Origin: Neobacillus rhizophilus
GTDB lineage: Bacteria; Bacillota; Bacilli; Bacillales; Cytobacillaceae
Direction: 5' to 3'
Assembly: GCF_018343535.1 (NCBI RefSeq)
Contig: NZ_JAGYPF010000004.1
Location: 1-44,032 of the forward strand
DNA: 44,032 nucleotides
Shown here: piece by piece, positions 33,089 to 41,715 of the stretch
Numbering within the stretch: position 1 is the stretch's first letter
Layout: the number at the start of each line of letters is the position of its first letter
Program-made: the position numbers and the translations under genes
Notes under the pieces: generated by a model
Seen by the model: only the letters and a program-made list of their open reading frames with translations
The model's database searches: none
Told to the model about the DNA's origin: nothing

Positions 33089-33617
33089 TCAACACTTCCC
33101 CCTAATAATTATGTAATCCCGGATTTTTCATTTATATTTAACAAATCTTTCGGGACTCTAATAAGATAATAATAGAAAATGAACTGGAAGTTTAGGAAAA
33201 AGTTAGTAAATTTGGAAAATTGAATCTTTTGTTCTAAATAAAATAATAGAGGGATTCTATCGAACTATGTTTTGTTAGGTGAAGGATAGGAGTTTTGCCT
33301 TATTTTAAAAAATGCATATTTTAGGGTGTTACTGATTAGATCAGGCAAGACTCAAAATGAGCCATCATGAGGAGTTTGTCCTTCCCATCGACCGTTTAGG
33401 TCTTTTTTTATTGTTTATCATATCCACAAAAATTTTGGTAAAATTTAAGAGAGTTATACATAAAGTGGATATTGTGATTGGGATATTTGGAAGTCCCTCC
33501 GGAGGATTAGCTGTTTTCAAAAAGGGTGCTATGGCACCTCTTCCAACGCTTAACGATGTAAAGGAAACCCTAGGAAGATAGTGGGGACCAATAAGAAATA
33601 TGTATAGGAGGGTTTGT
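33089..33617. other. 529-base intergenic region without a convincing gene
   Basis: This gap separates the divergent carboxypeptidase and amidohydrolase genes. It is A/T-rich. A 74-codon frame at 33357-33581 (start MSHHEEFVLP) has no ribosome binding site and uneven composition, so I do not call it a gene. A weak hairpin GACC-GTTTA-GGTC followed by seven T near 33391-33411 might be a small terminator. No known riboswitch was recognised. Confidence 0.5.
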
Positions 33618-34904
33618 ATGTCAAAAGAAAACCTTATATCAAAACTTTTAAAAGACTATGATTCCGCGCTTAATCACTCGGGTGTAAATGGGGAACGATT
33701 AGGGCATAGATTGGCCATGCTTTCGGAAATTGGTGCTACTGCTGACGGTGGCGTCAATCGCCCTGGTTTTTCGGCAGAGGAAAAGCTAGCAAAAGAACAA
33801 GTGAAAGTATGGATGAAAGACGCCGGTTTAAAGGTTTGGGAGGACGGGGCAGGCAATGTATTCGGAAGGTTATCGGGATTAGCCGATTCTATACCAGCAG
33901 TTGCTTCAGGTTCCCATGTTGATAGTGTACCTAATGGCGGGAATTTTGACGGCCCACTGGGCGTATTAGCTGCTCTTGAGGTGGTTGAGGCGTGGAAGTA
34001 CACGGGATATCGTCCGCAGCGTCCATTTGAAGTTGTCATTTTTTCAGATGAAGAGGGAGCTCGGTTTAATGGCAGTTTAACAGGAAGTATGAGCTTGATG
34101 GGAACGATTGATCTCGAAAAACAGCTTCAATTGACTGATTTTAATGGGGATTCATTTGAAGAGGTACTTGAAAAATACGGGACAAGTCTCGACGACTTGA
34201 AAAAGGCTTCAAGCCACAAGAAGGACATTGGATTATTTGTTGAGGTACATATTGAACAAGGAAAGCGACTTGAAAAGGCGGGGCTCCCTGTTGGCATTGT
34301 TAGCGGAATAGCCGGGCCGTGCTGGCTAGAAATTATTTTTTCAGGTAAAGCGGGCCACGCCGGAAATACACCGATGAATGACCGGAAGGACGCGCTAGTT
34401 GCTGCAGGTGAATTTGTGGTTGCGGTGGAGACATTACCCGAAAAAGTAAGCTCTACTGCTGTTGCAACGGTTGGTAAGCTTTCTGTTCATCCAAATGGGG
34501 TAAACGTCATCCCAGGAGAGGTCTCCTTGTTTGCTGATATCCGGGATATTTATGAGAATACCCGTGATGAACTCGTCTCGCTTGTTACGGAAAAAGCAAA
34601 TTCCATTGCTCAAACACGAGGGATGGAGGTATCGATTAAGGTAAACACTTCTGTCAAGCCTGTACCGATTGATGAAAGTATTCAAAAGAAGCTGGAAAAA
34701 GCATTTCTAGAAAATCAAATTGAGCAAATGAGATTACCAAGCGGTGCCGGACATGATTCGATGGTTTTAGGAGAGGAGATCCCAGTCGGCATGATTTTTG
34801 TAAGAAGCAAGGACGGAATCAGCCACAATCCAAAAGAATGGTCCTCCCTAAACGATTGCGTAATATCAGTACATGTACTAAAAAGCTTTATTGAAAGCTT
34901 GTGA
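33618..34904 (+). CDS. Zn-dependent amidohydrolase, N-carbamoylase/allantoate amidohydrolase type (M20)
   Basis: A 428-residue member of the hydantoinase/carbamoylase branch of peptidase family M20. Metal ligands can be placed in GSHVDSVPNGGNFDG (His100, Asp111), FSDEEGARF (Glu145/146) and VEVHIEQGKRLE (His211); the dimerisation-domain motif GKAGHAGNTPM follows. Family members hydrolyse N-carbamoyl-L-amino acids, allantoate, ureidoglycolate or beta-ureidopropionate, releasing ammonia and CO2. No hydantoinase, allantoinase or pyrimidine-degradation gene is adjacent, so the substrate is open. Start ATG 33618 is set by AGGAGGG at 33606-33612; an upstream ATG at 33600 is in frame but lacks a site. 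Confidence 0.88.
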   Translation: MSKENLISKLLKDYDSALNHSGVNGERLGHRLAMLSEIGATADGGVNRPGFSAEEKLAKEQVKVWMKDAGLKVWEDGAGNVFGRLSGLADSIPAVASGSHVDSVPNGGNFDGPLGVLAALEVVEAWKYTGYRPQRPFEVVIFSDEEGARFNGSLTGSMSLMGTIDLEKQLQLTDFNGDSFEEVLEKYGTSLDDLKKASSHKKDIGLFVEVHIEQGKRLEKAGLPVGIVSGIAGPCWLEIIFSGKAGHAGNTPMNDRKDALVAAGEFVVAVETLPEKVSSTAVATVGKLSVHPNGVNVIPGEVSLFADIRDIYENTRDELVSLVTEKANSIAQTRGMEVSIKVNTSVKPVPIDESIQKKLEKAFLENQIEQMRLPSGAGHDSMVLGEEIPVGMIFVRSKDGISHNPKEWSSLNDCVISVHVLKSFIESL

Positions 34905-34910
34905 AACGCT

Positions 34911-34949
34911 GGGACGGTTCTTTTGTTTCTGAAGCAGAAGAACCGTCCC
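34911..34949. repeat. Hairpin built from the GAACCGTCCC repeat
   Basis: GGGACGGTTCTT (34911-34922) and AAGAACCGTCCC (34938-34949) form a perfect 12-bp stem between two convergent genes. It lacks a T-tract. The arms share the decamer found at 194-203, so this is probably a dispersed repeat that may also help end transcription. Confidence 0.7.
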
Positions 34950-34958
34950 TATGAAGCA

Positions 34959-36023
34959 TTATTCTATCTTTATTTTTATCTGTGACACCGCATTGTACCC
35001 ATATCCCTTCCAGTTCCAGAAAGCTATCTCAGGTTGGAAATGGCCGTTTGAATCATAGGCTCGGACCTTGATGGAGTATTCTCGATTTTTTTCAAATAAA
35101 AAAGAATATGACCACATAATCCATTGATATTGAAGGGGCTGGCCATGGAGATTGGCCGGCTTCCATGTTTCACTATCATCCAAACTGACTTCAACGAATG
35201 TAACCACACCTTCGCCAGTCCAAGCTAGACCCTTTATTTCATGCTGGCCAGACTGCAAGATTTGCCGGTCACGCGGCTGCTGAATAATCGAATTGACATG
35301 GCTCACTGTCACAGGGACGGCCTCTTCATTATTGTTTTTGTGGGGATAATAAACATAATCATCAGTCTGGAATGGCCCGGTAAATGGATGGTCCACCACA
35401 CGAATGGTCTTTAACCACTTGACTGACGCCATTCCGTACCAGCCAGGAACGATTAAACGAAAAGGAAAACCATGTTTTGAGCTGATCGGTTTATGGTTAT
35501 GTTCCCAGGCGACTATACAATCATGTTCCATTGCTTTTTTGAGCGGAAGGCTTCTTGCGAAATGAACGTGCTGACCTTTCTTGACTCCAGAATCATTACC
35601 CTCAAAGACCACTTCACGGGCACTATCTTGTATCCCGGCAATCTGCAGCAGATAGAAAAGGGGCACCCCTTTCCATGTTCCTTGACTAATAGCCCCATCA
35701 TTCCATTGCTCCCCAAACACTTTTGGTTCGAAGTGGGCTCGTTTGTTTCCTGAACACTCCAGGACAGAAGTTACTGTCCGAGATGGCATTGTAATGATTT
35801 GATTGTATGGGATGGAAATGGGATTTTTCACTGAGCCTGTGATGGTTAGATAGTACGATTTGGTGGAAAGGGCAGGAAATGGAAAGTGATTTCTTCGATA
35901 GGTTAATCCGGTTGGGGTTTCACTGTTTTCAAGAAAATGGATCGGTGCCTCCTGATTTTCGGGAAATAAACTATGTGTTGTTAGGTATGGTTTTATTTTT
36001 ATAAAAGGATCATTGGGATTCAA
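34959..36023 (-). CDS. Molybdopterin-dependent oxidoreductase, sulfite oxidase family
   Basis: A 354-residue protein with the sulfite oxidase molybdenum-cofactor domain followed by the Mo-co dimerisation domain. Cys90 in SVLECSGNKR is the expected molybdenum ligand; GTWKGVPLFYLL, KHGFPFRLIVPGWYGMASVKWL and, in the C-terminal domain, GLAWTGEGVVTFVEVSLDD are typical. No signal peptide or heme domain is present, so it would act in the cytoplasm with an unidentified electron acceptor, oxidising sulfite or a similar compound. The start is TTG at 36021-36023, placed by AAAGGAGTGA on the minus strand. No molybdopterin synthesis genes are nearby. Confidence 0.9.
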   Translation of the reverse strand: MNPNDPFIKIKPYLTTHSLFPENQEAPIHFLENSETPTGLTYRRNHFPFPALSTKSYYLTITGSVKNPISIPYNQIITMPSRTVTSVLECSGNKRAHFEPKVFGEQWNDGAISQGTWKGVPLFYLLQIAGIQDSAREVVFEGNDSGVKKGQHVHFARSLPLKKAMEHDCIVAWEHNHKPISSKHGFPFRLIVPGWYGMASVKWLKTIRVVDHPFTGPFQTDDYVYYPHKNNNEEAVPVTVSHVNSIIQQPRDRQILQSGQHEIKGLAWTGEGVVTFVEVSLDDSETWKPANLHGQPLQYQWIMWSYSFLFEKNREYSIKVRAYDSNGHFQPEIAFWNWKGYGYNAVSQIKIKIE

Positions 36024-36128
36024 AAAATCACTCCTTTCTCATTTATTTATATTAGAAATTAAGTCTTTTAAATCACTAAACGGTCAAAACTTAGAATGAG
36101 GAGATTTTTTAGGAAGGGGTGAACGTTT

Positions 36129-36302
36129 ATGAATGAACCATGTGAATACCCATACATACTGTACAACGAAGTCATTATGTACCTTGAAACAAAATGGTGC
36201 CGGTCCCTGGATGCCCATGAAAAACATCTTTTGATCGAAGGCTACAAATACGGAAGAATGGTCGAAGCGGAAAACGAAATCAAAATATTATTTGCAGAAT
36301 AA
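36129..36302 (+). CDS. Conserved-looking small protein (57 aa)
   Basis: A 57-residue acidic protein beginning MNEPCEYPYILYNEVIMYLE, with two Cys and a helical C-terminal half (HEKHLLIEGYKYGRMVEAE). AGGGGTGA at 36113-36122 is a strong ribosome binding site and a terminator follows the stop at once, so the gene is well supported although short. There is no signal or membrane segment. It reads like one of the small cytosolic proteins common in Bacillus genomes, but I cannot name a family or function. Confidence 0.65.
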   Translation: MNEPCEYPYILYNEVIMYLETKWCRSLDAHEKHLLIEGYKYGRMVEAENEIKILFAE

Positions 36303-36329
36303 AGCGGGTATTCCTGCTTTATTTTTTTG
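36301..36329 (+). terminator. Intrinsic terminator after the 57-residue protein
   Basis: AAAGCGGG and CCTGCTTT pair with one G-U pair around a short loop and run into seven T. Confidence 0.78.
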
Positions 36330-36416
36330 CTAAGGAAAAAGATAACTTTTTAAAGGGTTTCCAAACGTTTTGTTGAAATAATTAGGTAAATTCCTTTATA
36401 TGGTGAGGTGGGAAAG

Positions 36417-37562
36417 TTGAACGAGTTACAATTTGCGTTTCTTGATGAATTTGGAAATTATGGATTTAATTTTGACAACCACGACTATTCGACCCACTTT
36501 ATCATCGTATCCATACTTGTTAAAGAATCTGAAAAAGAAAACTTAGAACGACAGCTTCAGAACTATTTTCCGTCAGAAGCAGCGCCTATGGATGATGCCC
36601 AAAGATCCAAGCTTTTGCAGGATATTAAGGATTTGCCTTTTAGCATATATGCGTACGTCATTGATAAGCGGAAGGTAAGAGAAGACAGCGGCATCATGCA
36701 TCAAACACCTTTTATTAAATATGTAAATCGGATGGTATATGAGGACTTAAATAGAACCTTTGATCAGCTTGATCTTGTGGCGGATGAAGCTGAGGGGAAG
36801 AAATTTTTGCAGGAATTTAAAAAATACATCATGACAAGGAGTATTCCAGATTTATTTAATTATTCTTCTTTTGGGTTCAATAACAGCCAGTCTGATATCC
36901 TGCTTCAATTGGCCGGCTTAATGGCGGAGACGTTGGGCACAAGCTACGACCGTAGTTCGTATTCCGTCCATTCCCATTCATTGTTAAAAATGATTAAACA
37001 TAAAATTGCCGCAATTAATCTACTGCCTTTGGATTACCGACATTTTCTTTATGATTACAAAACAGACCCCGCCGACTCCCGATACAACGAAGTAATCATC
37101 AAACAAGCCGTCAATTCCTCCTATCAATATATCGAAAATCATCGCAAAAGTGAGGAAGAGGACGAAAGGCTCCGAATCGATTTTTTAAAGTTCCTTTTAT
37201 TCAATTTGAAGGAAAATCCCGATGAATACGTCTATACTCAAGAAATTCTCGATAATTTGAATGCCATTCGAGATGTGAAAATGAATCAGCATTATTTCCG
37301 TTCCAACATTGTTTCGAAACTGCGCGATAGCGGGTTGTTAATCTCCAGCAGCAATAAAGGCTATAAATTACCCGTTTGCTTAAACGACTTATATGATTTT
37401 GTAAATCTATCAAGTTTGACTATATACCCAATGCTTCAACGAATTTCAAAGTGCCGAGACCAGATTCTCCTCGCGACAAATCAGGAGATTGACATTCTCG
37501 ACCCAAAGGAATATGGATACCTGAAAAAAATAATTGAAATGGAAAAATTAAAGGCTCAATAA
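36417..37562 (+). CDS. DUF3800 domain protein (putative RNase H-like nuclease)
   Basis: A 381-residue protein matching the DUF3800 layout. An acidic N-terminal strand, FAFLDEFGNYG (Asp10-Glu11), is followed by a mid-strand LDLVADEAEG (Asp123-Glu124) and a helix SQSDILLQLAGLMAETLG, where the usual QLAD is QLAG and Asp160 lies just before. The family is thought to have an RNase H-like fold with these acidic residues at the centre; biochemical roles are mostly unknown. The last 150 residues are charged and helical (YTQEILDNLNAIRDVKMNQHYF, here in part, then LRDSGLLISSSNKGYKLP), like a winged-helix region. TTG 36417 follows GAGGTGGGA; GTG 36408 is an alternative. It is a single-gene unit with its own terminator. 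Confidence 0.7.
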   Translation: MNELQFAFLDEFGNYGFNFDNHDYSTHFIIVSILVKESEKENLERQLQNYFPSEAAPMDDAQRSKLLQDIKDLPFSIYAYVIDKRKVREDSGIMHQTPFIKYVNRMVYEDLNRTFDQLDLVADEAEGKKFLQEFKKYIMTRSIPDLFNYSSFGFNNSQSDILLQLAGLMAETLGTSYDRSSYSVHSHSLLKMIKHKIAAINLLPLDYRHFLYDYKTDPADSRYNEVIIKQAVNSSYQYIENHRKSEEEDERLRIDFLKFLLFNLKENPDEYVYTQEILDNLNAIRDVKMNQHYFRSNIVSKLRDSGLLISSSNKGYKLPVCLNDLYDFVNLSSLTIYPMLQRISKCRDQILLATNQEIDILDPKEYGYLKKIIEMEKLKAQ

Positions 37563-37616
37563 AAAACCTTTTTAATGGACGGTTACCGTCACCTATCGCA
37601 AATTAAATATGTAACG

Positions 37617-37656
37617 AAAAATGACTATCATTGATATTTTGATAGTCATTTTTTAT
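37617..37656 (+). terminator. Intrinsic terminator after the DUF3800 gene
   Basis: AAAAATGACTATCA (37617-37630) pairs with TGATAGTCATTTTT (37640-37653) around a 9-base loop. A separate perfect palindrome, GACGGTTACCGTC, lies at 37578-37590. The remaining bases up to 37795 show nothing clear. Confidence 0.88.
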
Positions 37657-37795
37657 TGGTAAAGCCATTTCTTATATTCAATCTAACTTTCCTTTGCTAA
37701 TTCAGATGATGCGGTTTCTATTTTTACAGCACTTTTCCTCACATTTGAAGGCAATCTGTTGAAGAAAGCATTTATAATCGATAAAGGAGTTTAAA

Positions 37796-38099
37796 ATGTC
37801 TAGTCCAAAAAAAGAAGATCCGCGTGCCATTCGCTCGATTTTTTGACTACATCTATGAAAATCGGAAATTTTTTTCGATTTTATTTGAAAATAAAAGTAT
37901 TGAAACCAATTTATTCAATCTTATAAAAAACCTCATAGAAACTAGAAGAAACAACAAACAAAAAGAGTTACCGAAAAGTTATGTTTCAATTGATATCCTG
38001 ACAGCTTCATTAATGGGGATTATTATCTGGTGGATTAAGGATGGAATTCATTATAGCTCTGAATATATTGCTAACCAAATTTCTCTAATGTACAAGTGA
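37796..38099 (+). pseudogene. TetR-family regulator pseudogene (internal deletion)
   Basis: A good ribosome binding site (AAAGGAG) and ATG 37796 begin MSSPKKEDPRAIRS, the usual opening of a Bacillus TetR regulator. After 16 codons the frame stops (TGA). In the next frame the sequence continues as FFDYIYENRKFFSILFENKS and ends IIIWWIKDGIHYSSEYIANQ before the stop, which is the C-terminal ligand-domain pattern of TetR proteins of the SMIIWWL type. About 80 residues, including the whole helix-turn-helix, are missing at the junction near 37838, so an internal deletion with loss of frame has inactivated the gene. The 91-codon frame from 37824 is not a gene in its own right. Confidence 0.75.
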
Positions 38100-38242
38100 T
38101 GAACAACTTTTGCTCCGGTTTTTTATGTCAATAAAGTAATCAGATGTCACTGTCAGAAAATAAATCCCGTATATATGTATTGCAGGGACAGTTTGGTGGA
38201 AAAAGATTCGACCATCAAAGCCAAAAAATCGGAGTGGACTAT

Positions 38243-39733
38243 ATGAACAAGCATCATGAATTTCTCAAGAATGAAGGGACTTCATTTCCGGGTAAAACCT
38301 ACATCGAAGAGCTGTTAAAGCCAATATTTTATGACCAAAGAGATTTTTTATTTGAGGCAATGTTTGATATTCATCGTGCACATGTGATTATGCTTTCGGA
38401 ACAGCAAATTATCAAAAGGGACGAAGCCAAAATCATGCTGGTGGGAATTGAAAAAGTTGCAAAAACGGATATTACGGAAATTCCATATGACCCTCAATAT
38501 GAAGATTTATTTTTCATGATGGAGGCAAAAATTGGAGAGGAGATCGGGAATGATCTGGCAGGGAAAATCCATATCGGCCGAAGCAGAAATGACATGGGGG
38601 TAGCCATGTACCGTTTGGTGCTGAGGAAGCATCTTTTACAGCTGATAGGGAATGGGTATCGATTGAGTGAAGCAATATTGGAGCAATCGGAGCGTCATGC
38701 GGAAACCTATATGACGGCCTATACGCATACACAGCCAGCACAGCCAACGACGTTAGGGCATTATTTTTTGGCAATATATGATGTCTTACAGCGGGATTTA
38801 AAGAGATTATGGTCTGCCTTTGAAACAGTAAACCAATCACCGCTTGGAGCGGCGGCATTAGCCACGACGGGCTTTCCCATCAGCCGGACGCGGACGGCAG
38901 AGCTGTTGGGGTTTGATAGAGTTATTGAGAATTCTTATGATTCCATCGCCGGAGCGGATTATTTATTGGAAACAGCAACCGCCATCATGACTTGTATGGT
39001 GAATACCGGTAGATGGATTCAGGATTTCTTATTATATGTAACGAGGGAATTTGGCGCGTTTAGGGTAGCAGACCCGTATGTTCAAGTCAGCAGCATTATG
39101 CCTCAGAAGCGGAATCCGGTATCAGTTGAACATTCACGGTCGCTTGCTAGCAGCTCTGTTGGTGAGGCGTTGGCCGCCATCCAAATGATTCACAATACGC
39201 CATTTGGGGATATCGTTGATACAGAGGATGATCTGCAGCCGCATTTATACAAGGCCTTTTCGAAAGCTAACCGCGTGATGAAGCTGATGTATGCTGTGAT
39301 ATTGACACTTCAAGTTAATAAGAGTCATTTAAAGGAAATGTCCGAAAAATCCTGCATCACGATTACGGAGCTGGCCGATACATTAACGAGGAAATATAAT
39401 ATCTCCTTCAGGAAGGCGCATTCGGTTGCAAGCGCAATTGCCAATAAAACATGTAAGGGACAAAAAGAATTAAATGATTGGAAGATTGATGAGATTAACT
39501 CGATGCTGCAAGAATTCGTCGATGTATCCCTTACTGAGGATGAATGGAAAAACATTATTTCTCCAGAGTATTTTGTTAGGATAAGAAGCATTCATGGGGG
39601 ACCGAATCCAGATGAGGTGAGGAGAATGATTGTCGAGAGAAAGCAAAGTCTAGGAACGAGGTTACATGAGTACGAACAAATCGTTGACGAATTGTCCAGA
39701 AAACAGAAACAGTTAAGGGGATTTTTAGTATAA
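38243..39733 (+). CDS. Argininosuccinate lyase-like protein (fumarase/aspartase superfamily)
   Basis: A 496-residue lyase with the argininosuccinate lyase signatures: GRSRNDM at about 112-118, YTHTQPAQPTTLGHY (161-164 for THTQ) and the superfamily loop SSIMPQKRNPVSVEH (from 283), which carries the catalytic Ser. It should split a C-N bond and release fumarate. No argG or other arginine gene is adjacent, and the sequence between motifs is rather divergent, so it may act on another N-succinyl compound. The frame extends up to ATG 38144, but GGAGTGG at 38231-38237 is correctly spaced for ATG 38243; the longer start has no site. The TetR pseudogene just upstream may once have controlled it. Confidence 0.85.
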   Translation: MNKHHEFLKNEGTSFPGKTYIEELLKPIFYDQRDFLFEAMFDIHRAHVIMLSEQQIIKRDEAKIMLVGIEKVAKTDITEIPYDPQYEDLFFMMEAKIGEEIGNDLAGKIHIGRSRNDMGVAMYRLVLRKHLLQLIGNGYRLSEAILEQSERHAETYMTAYTHTQPAQPTTLGHYFLAIYDVLQRDLKRLWSAFETVNQSPLGAAALATTGFPISRTRTAELLGFDRVIENSYDSIAGADYLLETATAIMTCMVNTGRWIQDFLLYVTREFGAFRVADPYVQVSSIMPQKRNPVSVEHSRSLASSSVGEALAAIQMIHNTPFGDIVDTEDDLQPHLYKAFSKANRVMKLMYAVILTLQVNKSHLKEMSEKSCITITELADTLTRKYNISFRKAHSVASAIANKTCKGQKELNDWKIDEINSMLQEFVDVSLTEDEWKNIISPEYFVRIRSIHGGPNPDEVRRMIVERKQSLGTRLHEYEQIVDELSRKQKQLRGFLV

Positions 39734-39748
39734 ATATCAAGAGAGCAG

Positions 39749-39772
39749 GCCCCCAATGATTAATTAGGGGGC
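39749..39772. terminator. Hairpin between convergent genes
   Basis: GCCCCC (39749-39754) and GGGGGC (39767-39772) form a GC-rich stem around an A/T-rich loop. There is no T-tract, so its strength as a terminator is uncertain. Confidence 0.4.
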
Positions 39773-39825
39773 TGCAATTCGCCCTATTAATAATTTTCCG
39801 AAGTAATAAATCTCTTTTTTGATGA

Positions 39826-41058
39826 TTAAGTATTTTCACCCATAATGCCCATTAGTTCTTTTTCCAAATCAGCCGGTTCGTTTGCATAGTTGTAGATTCC
39901 TAGAAATTTCTCAACAGCTTTAGGGTGAGCGCTAATCAGCTTATTGATAGCGTCTTGCTGCTCAGAAATCCGTTCATTTTTGGATATTTCGCAGCCCATA
40001 TAAAAACGGACCATAAACTCATCTTCCAGTGACTTTTGATACTCCTCAGATATTATTGGCCATTGTTGATATTTATTTTTATATTTTACTAGAATTCCAG
40101 AAAGTATTTTTGCGCCATATACCGCATCATGGATCCCTTGTGCCATGCTTGGGTCTTTAAAACAAACCGCATCCCCAACCAGCGCCCAGCCATTTCCCAT
40201 CCCGGTATACCAGAAGTTTTCATAGCCTAGAATCCCTTTAATCGGTTCAACAAGGGTGGCCTGCTTCAGCCGGGAACCGATAGTGGTGTTTGGAAAACCT
40301 TCCGTTAATAGGCTGCGAAGACTTTCTTCCGGTTTATTCTTCAAGTTCTGAATGAAAGCTTTGTTGTCTAATGGGAATATTCCAACAACGGTACATAGGT
40401 CATCATTTGTAGGAAAGAGAATCGCCGTGTTGTCTTTTACCTTGTGGACTTCAAATTTCGGTACAAGATCGTTGTTAAAGTTTCTGAAATACCCATAATA
40501 AATGCCTACTTTTGCGGGCACACGCAATTTCTGCTTGCTGTCAGTAAGCCTGCGGATGGTTGAGTTTCTTCCATCGGCACCAACAATGATATCGGCAATA
40601 AATTCTTGATCAAGGCCATTAGAATCAGTCCCTTTGATACCAACTATTGCTCCATTTTGGAGGATGATGTCCGTTACCCGAAATCCTTCTAAAACAGTCA
40701 CGCCCTTTAGAGATTTAGCGTGTTCAAAGAGAGTATGATCCAGAAATGTTCTCCTTATACAATAACAATTTTCCTCTCCAAGAACTTCAGGTATTTTCCC
40801 TTCAATCGTGGTATCCTCGAACTGAAACTTTATATCTTTAACCGGAGGCGCATTGGTTTCCAATAACTTTTCAAGCACACCCATTTCGCGGAAAAGCGCG
40901 GTGGTATTATTGAAAAAGGTATGAGTGGATAGAGTATCACTAGGGAAAGAAGACCGATCAATTAACAATACTTGAAAACCTTCCTTTGCTAGATAAATAG
41001 CTAAAGAGGAGCCTGCACATCTTGCTCCAGTAATAATTACGTCAAACTTTTTATCCAT
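39826..41058 (-). CDS. FAD-dependent monooxygenase/oxidoreductase
   Basis: A 410-residue flavoprotein of the p-hydroxybenzoate hydroxylase/geranylgeranyl reductase fold. The N-terminal dinucleotide loop is ITGARCAGSSLAIYLAKEG (a G-x-x-C-A-G-S form), followed by acidic LIDRSSFPSDTLSTH, the DG motif VGADGRNSTIRRL and the second FAD motif ALVGDAVCFKDPSMAQGIHDA. It should hydroxylate or reduce a small, possibly aromatic or lipid, substrate with NAD(P)H. Met at 41056-41058 is chosen because GGGGTGATAGA precedes it; the frame extends to 41100. It is divergent from an EthD-like gene, with an inverted repeat between them, which suggests a shared pathway and regulator. Confidence 0.87.
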   Translation of the reverse strand: MDKKFDVIITGARCAGSSLAIYLAKEGFQVLLIDRSSFPSDTLSTHTFFNNTTALFREMGVLEKLLETNAPPVKDIKFQFEDTTIEGKIPEVLGEENCYCIRRTFLDHTLFEHAKSLKGVTVLEGFRVTDIILQNGAIVGIKGTDSNGLDQEFIADIIVGADGRNSTIRRLTDSKQKLRVPAKVGIYYGYFRNFNNDLVPKFEVHKVKDNTAILFPTNDDLCTVVGIFPLDNKAFIQNLKNKPEESLRSLLTEGFPNTTIGSRLKQATLVEPIKGILGYENFWYTGMGNGWALVGDAVCFKDPSMAQGIHDAVYGAKILSGILVKYKNKYQQWPIISEEYQKSLEDEFMVRFYMGCEISKNERISEQQDAINKLISAHPKAVEKFLGIYNYANEPADLEKELMGIMGENT

Positions 41059-41204
41059 TCTATCACCCCGAATTGAATTTTTAGTCTGAAAATCAACCAA
41101 TGGTAACTAAACTAAGATTATGGAACTATTATTTAAAAAATTACGATTATTTTCATTCGGGCATTTATTCATATCAAAAAAGGTATTTTAAGAGAAAAAC
41201 CGAA

Positions 41205-41226
41205 ATATATTGACCTTGCAATATAT
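41205..41226. promoter_or_regulatory. Operator-like inverted repeat between FAD monooxygenase and EthD genes
   Basis: ATATATTG (41205-41212) and CAATATAT (41219-41226) form a perfect 8-bp inverted repeat with a 6-base spacer, 15 bases before the EthD-like start. The form (A/T-rich arms around TTG/CAA) recalls MarR-type sites. Confidence 0.45.
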
Positions 41227-41240
41227 AAGGGGGAGTTTTT

Positions 41241-41543
41241 ATGGCCAAAATGATTATTATGTATGAACAACCGATTGATAAGGAAGCATTTGATCAACAT
41301 TATTTTAATGTTCATGTTCCATTAGGAAAGAAGATTCCTAACATTTTGCGGGAATCGGTTCGCTACGTCCTGCAGACTCAAAATACTGATTTAAATTTGT
41401 ATTTAATTACTGAGCTTGAGTTTGAGAGTGTAGACACATTAACACAAGCATTGGCCAGTCCTGAGGCAAAGGCGGCTGAAGAAGATGGACCGAATTTAAT
41501 GAGATTCTTAAAAAAACCACCAATTATTACGATTGTGGAATAG
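41241..41543 (+). CDS. EthD-family small protein
   Basis: A 100-residue protein with the EthD/dimeric alpha-beta barrel pattern: IIMYEQPIDKEAFDQHYFNV followed by HVPLGKKIPN (the family's F-x-x-H-Y-x-x-x-H-x-P arrangement) and a C-terminal FLKKPPIITIVE strand. Such proteins accompany oxygenases in ether, aromatic and polyketide metabolism, often as small cyclases, decarboxylases or accessory factors. It lies back to back with a FAD monooxygenase, which fits that theme. RBS AAGGGGGAG. No other pathway gene is adjacent. Confidence 0.8.
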   Translation: MAKMIIMYEQPIDKEAFDQHYFNVHVPLGKKIPNILRESVRYVLQTQNTDLNLYLITELEFESVDTLTQALASPEAKAAEEDGPNLMRFLKKPPIITIVE

Positions 41544-41715
41544 CTTCATTGGAAAATCAGTTACGTTTTGCGGATAGCAATAAAAGTCTATTAGTAGAAG
41601 TTTAATATGAATCTTTTTCTAGTTTCTTTAAAACTTTTTTATGATATATTTTGAATAATGCCATCATTTGAAAAAATGGTGGTTTTTAGTGTTGCTACAT
41701 ACGAGGGGGATGAAA

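Noticed and set aside
33250..33420. Possible riboswitch before the amidohydrolase gene
   Set aside because: I compared the visible motifs with purine, glycine, guanidine, preQ1, ZTP and TPP aptamers and found no match; the only structure is a weak 4-bp hairpin with T.
33357..33581. 74-codon open frame starting MSHHEEFVLP
   Set aside because: There is no ribosome binding site, it overlaps a terminator-like hairpin, and its N-terminal and C-terminal halves differ in composition. It looks like a chance frame in a long gap.
37824..38099. 91-codon frame as an independent gene
   Set aside because: Its sequence is the C-terminal domain of a TetR regulator and its ATG has no ribosome binding site; the real start is the out-of-frame ATG 37796. 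It is treated as part of a pseudogene.
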